DNA of 64,000 nucleotides from JAUZOB01 sp963692465 (GTDB lineage: Bacteria > Bacteroidota > Bacteroidia > Bacteroidales > Prolixibacteraceae). Within the stretch, counting starts at the first letter, position 1, and the number at the start of each line of letters is the position of its first letter. Made by a program: the position numbers and the translations under genes. A model generated the notes under the pieces. That model worked only from the letters and a program-made list of their open reading frames with translations. It was not told where the DNA came from and did not search any database. Below are positions 1-7,684 of this stretch, piece by piece. The stretch covers positions 3,410,001 to 3,474,000 of the forward strand of contig OY829943.1 of assembly GCA_963692465.1 (NCBI GenBank), in the 5' to 3' direction.

Positions 1-84
1 GCAATAAAGAGGTTGTAATATGTATTTGTTCGGTCTTTTGTTTCGCTATAGCTTAGGGCAACCTATGCAATTGAGACAGAAGAG

Positions 85-261
85 GTGGTAAATATTAATT
101 ACGGGAAAAAGTTTAAGTTTCATTTAGAACATCGACAAGCAGAAATCAATGTTTTTTATGGTAAGAAAGGGTTTTCTGTTATTCAGTCCCCGAAAAATGG
201 TACGGATACAGAGTTAAACGAAGTGACCTGCCAGATTATATGTGAATTATTGCTATCGTGA
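85..261 (+). CDS. small unrecognised reading frame upstream of cas2
   Basis: This open frame ends at TGA 259-261 and gives about 58 residues from the only canonical start in it, GTG at 85. The frame stays open back to the stop at 49-51, so the true start is uncertain, or the gene may have been frameshifted. The peptide is basic and soluble-looking (begins VVNINYGKKFKFHLEH). Its stop overlaps the GTG at 258 of the next frame in the arrangement GTGA, typical of translational coupling. I do not recognise the family. The position just before cas2 suggests a small CRISPR-adaptation accessory gene or the tail of a decayed cas gene. Confidence 0.35.
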   Translation: MVNINYGKKFKFHLEHRQAEINVFYGKKGFSVIQSPKNGTDTELNEVTCQIICELLLS

Positions 262-452
262 AAGGGAAACGTAAATCGATAGTCAAACAGTTAACGTTTG
301 TTGAGAAAGTAAGGCGTTTGCATCGTGCAGGGATCGAATGTTCTCCGGCACCTAATCGTACGAATACGGATGATGGAGAGATTGACAACTTGAATTTACG
401 AATTAAACGGATTTTAGGAATTGTAGAAAATTATAGCGGAAATTCAAAAGAG
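258..452 (+). other. 65-codon in-frame extension upstream of the Cas2 core
   Basis: From GTG 258 the frame runs without a stop into the Cas2 core at 453, adding 65 basic residues (starts MKGKRKSIVKQL, contains RRLHRAGIECSPAPNR). Cas2 proteins are usually about 90-100 aa, so this is either a separate small protein domain fused to Cas2, or an upstream coding remnant that happens to be in frame. The GTG overlaps the stop of the preceding small frame, which favours real translation from 258. I do not recognise the extension. Confidence 0.4.
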
Positions 453-749
453 ATGATCTATTTTGTAATGTATGATATTGAAAACAATAAGGTTCGGAGC
501 TTGATTTCAAAATATCTTTTGAAAAAGGGTTGTATGAGGGTACAGAAATCGATTTTTCTGGCGGATACCGATAGAAAGGTATATGACGATATCCGGAAGG
601 ATTTGCATGAGGTGCAGCAGTGTTATGATAATAATGACAGTATTTTGTTGGTTCCGGTCTCAACGGATGAAATTCAGGCGATGAAGATTATTGGGCAAAA
701 TATTGATGTTGATTTGATTTTAAAGAATAGGAATACATTGTTTTTTTAG
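453..749 (+). CDS. cas2: CRISPR-associated endoribonuclease Cas2
   Basis: The 98-aa product from ATG 453 is a typical Cas2. It opens with a hydrophobic first strand ending in Tyr-Asp (MIYFVMYDIENN), followed by the helix NKVRSLISKYLLKKGC and the strand RVQKSIFLAD, and it carries the conserved metal-binding Asp at residue 8. Cas2 dimerises and bridges two Cas1 dimers in the spacer-integration complex. The length matches the family when started here; the frame is open back to GTG 258, which would give 163 aa. It lies 177 bp before the first repeat with no other cas gene in the window, so Cas1 and the effectors are presumably to the left of base 1. Confidence 0.85.
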   Translation: MIYFVMYDIENNKVRSLISKYLLKKGCMRVQKSIFLADTDRKVYDDIRKDLHEVQQCYDNNDSILLVPVSTDEIQAMKIIGQNIDVDLILKNRNTLFF

Positions 750-810
750 ATAAAAACAGCGTTCTTTGAAATATTGTAAATTGTTAAAAAATTAGGTGAA
801 TAATTAATTA

Positions 811-854
811 AAAAAACATGTACCTTTGCGGGCCTTTAAAAAAGCATGTTTTTT
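811..854. repeat. inverted repeat around the leader promoter
   Basis: AAAAAACATG at 811-820 is matched by CATGTTTTTT at 845-854 with a 24-bp loop that contains TACCTTTG. As RNA it would be an A-tract/T-tract hairpin able to end cas2 transcription; as DNA it is a symmetrical leader element. Confidence 0.5.
821..828 (+). promoter_or_regulatory. putative array promoter, -7 element
   Basis: TACCTTTG is a perfect match to TAnnTTTG and points into the array about 100 bp before the first repeat. No convincing TTTG -33 box is seen. Confidence 0.45.
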
Positions 855-926
855 CGTTTGTTTTAGTGTTTTGAAGGGAAAACAAAGAGATATGTATTTG
901 TTAATCAAATAAATATAAAAACAAGA

Positions 927-3568
927 GTCAGTGAGTAAGTTCCAGTAAAACAAGGATTAAGACAATCCATGGATTTTCCCATTCATTAGAATCAAAGAAG
1001 TCAGTGAGTAAGTTCCAGTAAAACAAGGATTAAGACATCTTCTTCGGATAATAATGGATTTAATGCTGCTAAGTCAGTGAGTAAGTTCCAGTAAAACAAG
1101 GATTAAGACTTTGGGATTAATATATTGTTGGAACCTTCCTAAAGTCAGTGAGTAAGTTCCAGTAAAACAAGGATTAAGACCTTCAGACTTTACCTTTGCG
1201 GCTACTTCATCAAGGGTCAGTGAGTAAGTTCCAGTAAAACAAGGATTAAGACTTTGCGGCTACTTCATCAAGGATTTCGGATACTGTGTCAGTGAGTAAG
1301 TTCCAGTAAAACAAGGATTAAGACACTTTTGGCAGATTCATTAATCAAAATATTTAAAGTCAGTGAGTAAGTTCCAGTAAAACAAGGATTAAGACTGTAC
1401 TTTACGTAAGTACTAATTCCGTCTGAAAGAAGTCAGTGAGTAAGTTCCAGTAAAACAAGGATTAAGACGGTTATACCCTGTTAGATTGGTATTATACCAA
1501 ACAGTCAGTGAGTAAGTTCCAGTAAAACAAGGATTAAGACGTTGAGAATGCGCCATATCCCTTACCATCAAGTTCGTCAGTGAGTAAGTTCCAGTAAAAC
1601 AAGGATTAAGACTCTGATACAAAACTTCCGAACCCACCAAGTGTTGACGTCAGTGAGTAAGTTCCAGTAAAACAAGGATTAAGACTAGCCGCTTGGGCTC
1701 AATCGAGTCCAAACTATTGTCAGTGAGTAAGTTCCAGTAAAACAAGGATTAAGACTTCATACGAAGCAATATACACCTCGTATGAACGAGTCAGTGAGTA
1801 AGTTCCAGTAAAACAAGGATTAAGACTTCATTCAAAAATACAGGAGCTCCCATAATAGATGTCAGTGAGTAAGTTCCAGTAAAACAAGGATTAAGACATA
1901 ATCGTTTTCTGCTATTTGATCTGCACTAAGATGTCAGTGAGTAAGTTCCAGTAAAACAAGGATTAAGACGTGTGACTTCCTTGTCAGATACCTCAATTTT
2001 CTTCGGTCAGTGAGTAAGTTCCAGTAAAACAAGGATTAAGACTCAAGTCTTTTCTGTTGTTTTTTTATTTCTTTTAATAGTCAGTGAGTAAGTTCCAGTA
2101 AAACAAGGATTAAGACTAATGCAATAGTTACTATCAACCAGAAAACAGTTGTCAGTGAGTAAGTTCCAGTAAAACAAGGATTAAGACGAATATATGATCT
2201 TTTAACCAATCCATTGCTTTTGTCAGTGAGTAAGTTCCAGTAAAACAAGGATTAAGACTAATCTCGAAAGATTCTTTACGCTTCCCGGCAACTGTCAGTG
2301 AGTAAGTTCCAGTAAAACAAGGATTAAGACTTTGCATACTCCTCTTCGTCAGAGGAGCAAACTCTGTCAGTGAGTAAGTTCCAGTAAAACAAGGATTAAG
2401 ACTTTGCATACTCCTCTTCGTCAGAGGAGCAAACTCTGTCAGTGAGTAAGTTCCAGTAAAACAAGGATTAAGACCTTTTTTAGTAGAACTATATGCCCTT
2501 ATAATATGAGGTCAGTGAGTAAGTTCCAGTAAAACAAGGATTAAGACATGCAATCACTGCAACCTATGCAATCACTGCAATCGTCAGTGAGTAAGTTCCA
2601 GTAAAACAAGGATTAAGACCCCCCTATATTATTGCAACCACAATGTATGGCGAATGTCAGTGAGTAAGTTCCAGTAAAACAAGGATTAAGACCTCGAACC
2701 TACGTCTCTGTGTAAATACAGCGCATTGTCAGTGAGTAAGTTCCAGTAAAACAAGGATTAAGACTCTGATCTACTTTGACTACGCAACTATCTTCTGTTA
2801 GTCAGTGAGTAAGTTCCAGTAAAACAAGGATTAAGACTTCAAGAGATAAATAACATCCTGCATGTTTCATGTCTAGTCAGTGAGTAAGTTCCAGTAAAAC
2901 AAGGATTAAGACGCGTTTCGATCGGAGTGTTGGGATTACCTGCGGCTGTCAGTGAGTAAGTTCCAGTAAAACAAGGATTAAGACGCGTTTCGATCGGAGT
3001 GTTGGGATTACCTGCGGCTGTCAGTGAGTAAGTTCCAGTAAAACAAGGATTAAGACTTGTGCTTTCTTTTCGTTAGAATACAAATGAATAAGTCAGTGAG
3101 TAAGTTCCAGTAAAACAAGGATTAAGACATTCTTTGTAATCATCAAATAATAACAATCCATAATAGTCAGTGAGTAAGTTCCAGTAAAACAAGGATTAAG
3201 ACTGTGATAATCCTCATTTTATCAGCTTGAATGTCCTTGAGTCAGTGAGTAAGTTCCAGTAAAACAAGGATTAAGACATTGTTTTACAAACTCTTCCGGA
3301 GTTCCTCGGAAAAGTCAGTGAGTAAGTTCCAGTAAAACAAGGATTAAGACAGACAAACAATATTGTAAACAACACAACACCGAGGAGTCAGTGAGTAAGT
3401 TCCAGTAAAACAAGGATTAAGACTTTTGAACGTGTTTTGTTCCTCATTACGAAGATTCTGTCAGTGAGTAAGTTCCAGTAAAACAAGGATTAAGACCTCC
3501 TCTTATTATTCTCCTTCCATTTTGATGAACAGTCAGTGAGTAAGTTCCAGTAAAACAAGGATTAAGAC
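927..3568 (+). CRISPR. CRISPR array, 37 repeats and 36 spacers
   Basis: The 37-bp repeat begins GTCAGTGAGTAAGTTCC and ends GGATTAAGAC. I count 37 copies, the first at 927-963 and the last at 3532-3568, all identical as far as I can read, with 36 spacers of 33-38 bp. The rightward strand is favoured because the leader promoter points right and because an ATTAAGAC end resembles the 8-nt 5' crRNA handle of many type III and type I repeats. The spacers at 1181-1215 and 1253-1287 overlap by 21 nt. The spacers at 2331 and 2403 are identical, as are those at 2913 and 2985, leaving 34 distinct spacers. The last repeat is not degenerate. The subtype cannot be fixed because the effector genes are outside the window. 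Confidence 0.98.
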
Positions 3569-3633
3569 TGGGTTATAAGTTTGACTATTTGCATTAAAAA
3601 TTAAATAATTATTGAATTCTAAATCGTATTGTT

Positions 3634-5169
3634 ATGTCATATAATGAAGTTAAGGAACTGCGCCATGCTGGTAAACTTCAGGAGGCTTATGCAATGGCTC
3701 AGGAAGAATTGCTTACTTATCCTGATAATAAATGGAATAAAAATTCTTTAGCATGGGTTTTAGTTGCATTATTAAAAGACGTTAGCCAATCTCTGAATAA
3801 AGACTTGTTTGTTAAATATTTAAAAGAATTATCTTCATTGAACCTTGATGCTTCTGAAACAATGATTTTTGATCAGGTAGCATTCAAGATTGGAATTTTT
3901 ATTTTTGCTTACAAAAAGCAAAAAGATTGTGACTTTCACTTTATAACTGATATTTTTAAATTAATCTGTAATTTCAATTTTACGAAATCATCCGATGCTT
4001 ATAGCTTTCTTTTCAAAGCGTTTCATAAAAACTATCAGGAGTGGGATCATTACCCAGAATTTGTGTTGTGGTGGAATTTGGATTGCTTTAAAGTGGATGA
4101 TTATACTGGAGATAAAACAACAGCAGGTAAAACAATGATGTCAATTGTTGAGCAGGCTTATATCGCTTGCTCTAAAAAACTTATTGGTCTGTTGGAGGAA
4201 AAGGACAATTATAGTCGGGAACTTACTATTCATTTTGATTCATATTTTTCTCCCAGACTGGAAAAAATGATCAACGCACATCCGGAATATTCGTATCTCC
4301 CTTATTTTAAATCTAAAATATTACTTGCAAAAGGGAAAAATGGTGAGGCCAGAAAGTTTTTATTGCCTTTTGTTCGGGAACACAAAGAACAATTTTGGGT
4401 TTGGGATGTGTTGGCTGATACATTGGATGATGAAAATTTGAAGATCGCTTGTTTATGCAAATCTTTGTGCTGTAGAGCTCAAAATTCTTTCATGATAAAT
4501 GTGAGGCAGAGACTTGCTTTTTTATTAATCGAAAAGGAATATTTTCCAGAGGCTAAAACAGAGATTGAACAAATTTTGTCAATACGAAAAAAGAATGAAT
4601 GGAATATTACAGCTACGCTTTTAACCTGGTGCAATTCGGATTGGTATTCCCTGACTAGCAGGTTAAAAAATAATTTGGATTTCTATCATTCGAACGCACC
4701 GATGGCTGATACACTCCTGTTTGATGATATAGAAAGGGTTTTCATTTTGGTGACTTTCGTAAATAAAGAAAAACATGTGTTGAATTTTGTGACGGAGTCA
4801 AAATGTGTTGGCTATTTCGGATACTCCGGTTTAATTGACTCAGTCAATGTAGGTGAGATTCTTTGGGTTCGATTTAAAGATGATGAACACCTTGATGGAT
4901 TTTCTAAGGCATTAACAGTTGAAAGAACTGATGAAGAACCGGAGTTGCTTATTAAATCTTTTTCGGGGAAGGTTATGATTAAACAGGGTAAAAATTTCGG
5001 CTTTGCAACAGATTATTATATAAGTCCTTCTTTAATCTCAAAATTCAATTTGTCATCGGGCGATTTTATAGCAGGGAAGGTGATGCTCTCTTATGAACAA
5101 AGAAAAGGTAAATGGGATTATCGGGTTTGCGAAGTTTCGACGATAGATGAAAATGTGGATATGAATTAA
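3634..5169 (+). CDS. TPR-like protein with C-terminal S1/cold-shock-like OB folds
   Basis: The 511-aa soluble protein starts 65 bp after the last CRISPR repeat. It has no signal peptide. The N-terminal part (EVKELRHAGKLQEAYAMAQEEL) is a TPR-like helical pair, and helical-repeat character continues to about residue 345. From about 370 there are two beta-rich modules; the second (about 439-503) has the cold-shock/S1-like pattern SFSGKVMIKQGKNFGFATD followed by a strand-rich end, which suggests nucleic-acid binding. I recall similarly built TPR plus S1 proteins being proposed as parts of bacterial conflict systems, but cannot check this. No nuclease or ATPase motif is seen. Whether it serves the CRISPR locus or only sits beside it is open. 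Confidence 0.6.
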   Translation: MSYNEVKELRHAGKLQEAYAMAQEELLTYPDNKWNKNSLAWVLVALLKDVSQSLNKDLFVKYLKELSSLNLDASETMIFDQVAFKIGIFIFAYKKQKDCDFHFITDIFKLICNFNFTKSSDAYSFLFKAFHKNYQEWDHYPEFVLWWNLDCFKVDDYTGDKTTAGKTMMSIVEQAYIACSKKLIGLLEEKDNYSRELTIHFDSYFSPRLEKMINAHPEYSYLPYFKSKILLAKGKNGEARKFLLPFVREHKEQFWVWDVLADTLDDENLKIACLCKSLCCRAQNSFMINVRQRLAFLLIEKEYFPEAKTEIEQILSIRKKNEWNITATLLTWCNSDWYSLTSRLKNNLDFYHSNAPMADTLLFDDIERVFILVTFVNKEKHVLNFVTESKCVGYFGYSGLIDSVNVGEILWVRFKDDEHLDGFSKALTVERTDEEPELLIKSFSGKVMIKQGKNFGFATDYYISPSLISKFNLSSGDFIAGKVMLSYEQRKGKWDYRVCEVSTIDENVDMN

Positions 5170-5442
5170 CTCAATTAATGACGAAGACCTACACAGAATA
5201 TATTTTAATTGCATATATTTTGCATTTGCATGCTTTTATCTTCAAATATTTTGCACTTTTCTTTTCGTAAGTAGTTTTAGTTACTAAAATTTTACAGTTC
5301 TGTATGGATGAGAATTTGAAAAGGAATCATTATGGTTATAATCTGCATCTATTCTAAAACAGCTTTAAATCCTGCGTTTCATTATTCAATCCATAAATTT
5401 AATAAAGTAATTCAAATACAAATAGTGTTTTTTAATATTTAG

Positions 5443-5579
5443 AATCCTCCGTTATTTGCCTGAATAATCCAAGTATGTTATACATGGGACTCTTGCATGG
5501 GTTGGTGATGAGATACCTGGCGGGAACACGGTAATTACCATTGGCTCATAGTGTGACTTGCAATTTAAAAAGACATTAG
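5443..5579 (+). ncRNA. candidate structured small RNA
   Basis: The segment from about 5447 can fold back on itself. CCGTTATTTGCC (5449-5460) pairs with GGCGGGAACACGG (5519-5531), allowing one bulge and G-U pairs, and an inner CCAA...TTGG arm also fits. It is richer in G and C than its flanks and is followed by a strong hairpin with a T tract. A 6S-like rod is conceivable but I cannot identify a family, and the 5' end is a guess. Confidence 0.35.
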
Positions 5580-5621
5580 AAAAAGAGGACCTTATCGAAA
5601 TTTCGATAAGGTCCTCTTTTT
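5580..5621. terminator. 42-bp perfect palindrome, bidirectional terminator
   Basis: Twenty-one bases running from AAAAAGAGGACC into CGAAA are followed directly by their exact reverse complement, giving A-tract, stem and T-tract on both strands. It can act as a rho-independent terminator in both directions. Confidence 0.8.
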
Positions 5622-5886
5622 AATTGTCAGTATGTCAGTCAATAAACGGTTGCTCTTAATGTTTGTTGCATCACCCCCATGTAATTTAACACTTCAGGGA
5701 TATCGTTGGTCGTTAAGTGGATTATTGTTTCGTTAAGTTAATTTATGTGCGATATGAATTTATTTTAATAGTGTATTGTGTTTGTTTTCAGTTTGATACA
5801 ATTAATGAATTATGAGTTTGTGTTTTTTTATTATTCGATAGTGGATATTCTTGGACTTAATGAATAAGGCATTAGTCTATTTTCCA

Positions 5887-5894
5887 TAATTTTG
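5887..5894 (+). promoter_or_regulatory. putative promoter -7 element
   Basis: TAATTTTG matches TAnnTTTG 20 bp before the ATG of the HTH gene. No -33 box is obvious. Confidence 0.4.
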
Positions 5895-5913
5895 GAATAC
5901 TAAATTAATAATC

Positions 5914-6249
5914 ATGAAAGAAATTAAATCACCGAGTGAAACTCACGAGCTAATCGTGGGAGTTAGAGTATTGTTGAAAACCTTAACGGCTTTTCAGGAT
6001 CGGGTGCAAAAATTGTTATCTCTGGGGGTTTTGGAGATATTTCCCCAAAGACATTGGCTAAGTCGGGCTCAGGCTTGTGATTTTCTATGTTGTTGTAAAA
6101 ACACACTCGCAAGCTATCGCGACAAGGGGCTATTGCATGCCAGTAAAATAGGAAGTAAATGCTATTACCTCGAGAGCGATTTAATTGCTTTTATTGAGTC
6201 AGGGCGTTCCGGAAATAAAGCTCCGTTAAACTTCAATACCAATCATTAA
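5914..6249 (+). CDS. excisionase-like helix-turn-helix protein
   Basis: The 111-aa protein carries a MerR/excisionase-type winged helix at residues 47-95: WLSRAQACDFL (helix 1), KNTLASYRDKGLLHASKIGS (recognition helix and turn), then KCYYLESDLIAFIES. This resembles the HTH_17 family common on Bacteroidetes mobile and conjugative elements, where such proteins act as directionality factors or transcription regulators. Residues 1-45 form a helical, coiled-coil-like lead. The CCC run at 59-61 is unusual. It stands alone between a palindrome and a broken minus-strand gene, which fits a decayed mobile island. Confidence 0.65.
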   Translation: MKEIKSPSETHELIVGVRVLLKTLTAFQDRVQKLLSLGVLEIFPQRHWLSRAQACDFLCCCKNTLASYRDKGLLHASKIGSKCYYLESDLIAFIESGRSGNKAPLNFNTNH

Positions 6250-6296
6250 TCTTTTCCCTCCTGAAGGCACAGAATCCCGAGGGAGGGTTATTTCTT

Positions 6297-6494
6297 TCAT
6301 AACTCCGTTAGGGTACATATTCCGGGGCTTTGTAGTTCTTGGAGAAGATCTAATTGTTCCTTATAAAGCTCTAAATCCCAGTCATTCTGTTGAACCTGAC
6401 GATCAGGATCATCTTGTAACTGTTGATTCTCTGCTTCATTTTGCTGGAGAAACCTGTTTAATAAAGATTGTGCTTGCCTTTGCTGAGCAAATGC
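6297..6494 (-). pseudogene. C-terminal remnant of a glutamine-rich coiled-coil protein
   Basis: Read on the minus strand, this segment encodes 65 open codons (AFAQQRQAQSLLNRFLQQNE at the start, ending SPGICTLTEL) and then TGA at 6299-6297. The frame is closed upstream by TAA right before the first codon and has no ATG, so only the tail of a gene remains. The Q/E/L-rich helical character is common in tails of mobilisation or conjugation proteins, but I cannot name the family. It lies between the HTH gene and the FRG gene. Confidence 0.5.
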
Positions 6495-6511
6495 TTATTC
6501 AGTCATTTTCA

Positions 6512-7219
6512 CTATCCTTTGAAATTTGTTCTTAGCCACTTTATTTGTTGACATAACCCATCAACATCGGGGAAAAGAATTTCTTCATTTATTCCTAATT
6601 TGTGAAGAGCTTTTCTTAGCTGATATACATCCAAATTAAGTTTATAAGTTTTTATTTCTGGCTTTTCTCTTATGTCGATACTCGGGTTAAAGTGAACAGA
6701 AAAGAGTCCTGCCTGTGCCCGAATTCTTGGTGTTGTGTATTGGGGAATAAAAAATTTAAGATTGCCATGTAAGAAAGAACTTTTCCAAGGACTAAAAATT
6801 TGATCTAATTTTGTCCTGTTTTTCTTGTGATAAACATATAAGCAAGGTTTACCTCCCTCTTGGGAGGTATTAGGTTTGTTGCGTATTGCAAAGTAGGTTG
6901 CAACAAGAGGGTTTCTTGTCCAGTCCATTAATCTTGTAGGGAGTCCGTGATGTTGAGCAAATGCCAATAATTCCAAATCATTTAGTCGTTCTAATTGAGG
7001 GTCGTATCCCAAAATGCGCCGTTTAAATAGATTGAACATTACTTTTTCATCTTGGAGTGTTATTGTGCTTTCTTTGTTTGATTTACATCTTGCAATGGAT
7101 GGAATTAATTTATAACGATTAGAACAAACTCCTCGGTATAGATAATCTTCTGTGTTTTTTGCTGTTTCTTCATTAATAAATTCAAAAAATTCGTCAATGT
7201 CACAAATTGTATAAGTCAT
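6512..7219 (-). CDS. FRG-domain protein
   Basis: The product has the FRG-domain signature: YLYRGVCSNRYKLIPSIAR near the N-terminus and AQHHGLPTRLMDWTRNPL in the middle, followed by VATYFAI. FRG domains are named for the F/Y-R-G motif and occur in proteins linked to mobile and defence islands; the biochemical role is not firmly established. The Met at 7219 (MTYTICDIDEFFEF) gives 235 aa and begins at the domain; an upstream ATG at 7294 would add 25 hydrophobic, less conserved residues. It is a single minus-strand gene next to a broken gene, an HTH gene and the CRISPR array, so a defence role is plausible but inferred. Confidence 0.75.
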   Translation of the reverse strand: MTYTICDIDEFFEFINEETAKNTEDYLYRGVCSNRYKLIPSIARCKSNKESTITLQDEKVMFNLFKRRILGYDPQLERLNDLELLAFAQHHGLPTRLMDWTRNPLVATYFAIRNKPNTSQEGGKPCLYVYHKKNRTKLDQIFSPWKSSFLHGNLKFFIPQYTTPRIRAQAGLFSVHFNPSIDIREKPEIKTYKLNLDVYQLRKALHKLGINEEILFPDVDGLCQQIKWLRTNFKG

Positions 7220-7391
7220 ATATAATGATTTTAAAGGAATTTCAGGAAGTTTATTTTTGTAACAATATAAAAAAATAATGCTTTTCATATTCACTTTTTT
7301 GAATATCGTTTTGAAAAATGTTGCATATTTGTAATGCGAAATTGACTTACATATTGTGAAAACTCAATCTGAAATATCTTATTTAGGATAT

Positions 7392-7503
7392 GGGCCGTAT
7401 AGGGGTGAGGAGAGCTTACCCGGTATTTCATCGTTTTCACAGCGTTGGTCTATTTCGCAAGTATACGGCCCTTTTTATTTGATTTTCTTATTGCGAAATA
7501 GAC
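7392..7503 (+). repeat. two overlapping inverted repeats, possible attenuator
   Basis: GGGCCGTATA at 7392-7401 pairs with TATACGGCCC at 7462-7471, which is followed by CTTTTTATTT. GTCTATTTCGCAA at 7448-7460 pairs exactly with TTGCGAAATAGAC at 7491-7503. The second left arm lies in the loop of the first and its right arm lies outside, so the hairpins compete or form a pseudoknot. The first looks like a terminator and the second like an alternative fold. Confidence 0.55.
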
Positions 7504-7504
7504 T

Positions 7505-7684
7505 ATGAAAAACGAAAAACGATCCACAACAATGCAAGCAGGCCGAACAACTGTTCAATGGGCTGCATCGAAAATTCCGGTCGGGAATAATTCATTGATT
7601 CCTGATTTTACCGGAAAGATTCCTCAACAATCAGGTTTTATTGATAGTCTTTTTCTAGGTTTCATTCCGATTACAACGGAATGA
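7505..7684 (+). CDS. possible small protein, 59 aa
   Basis: ATG 7505 opens a 59-codon frame (MKNEKRSTTMQAGRTTVQWA at the start, ending LGFIPITTE). It has a plausible soluble composition but no convincing ribosome binding site, and it starts 1 bp after an inverted-repeat arm. I do not recognise it; it may be a remnant or chance. Confidence 0.25.
   Translation: MKNEKRSTTMQAGRTTVQWAASKIPVGNNSLIPDFTGKIPQQSGFIDSLFLGFIPITTE

Larger units (their letters stand above)
750..926. promoter_or_regulatory. CRISPR leader
   Basis: This AT-rich 177-bp stretch separates cas2 from the first repeat. It contains a perfect Bacteroidetes -7 motif TACCTTTG at 821-828 oriented towards the array, and a 10-bp inverted repeat (811-820 and 845-854) that brackets it. 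I infer that it drives rightward transcription of the array and marks the end where new spacers are added. Confidence 0.6.
5170..5913. other. 744-bp intergenic region with an RNA-like segment and a palindrome
   Basis: This stretch separates the TPR-S1 gene from the HTH gene. It has no long open frame. It holds a candidate structured RNA at about 5443-5579, a 42-bp perfect palindrome at 5580-5621, and then AT-rich DNA with a short minus-strand open stretch (about 5640-5745) that lacks a clear start. Confidence 0.6.

Noticed and set aside
1413..1640. Minus-strand frame made of SLNPCFTGTYSLT repeats, and a similar one at 2152-2409
   Set aside because: These are translations of the CRISPR repeats and spacers, not genes.
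927..3568. Type VI-B or type II assignment of the array
   Set aside because: The repeat sequence and a plain Cas2 do not resemble what I recall for VI-B repeats, and no Cas13 or Cas9 is seen; the subtype stays open.
5640..5745. Minus-strand open stretch reading TTNDIPEVLNYMGVMQQTLR
   Set aside because: It is only about 32 codons between stops, lacks a usable start at the right place and matches nothing I know; possibly a remnant, but not supported.
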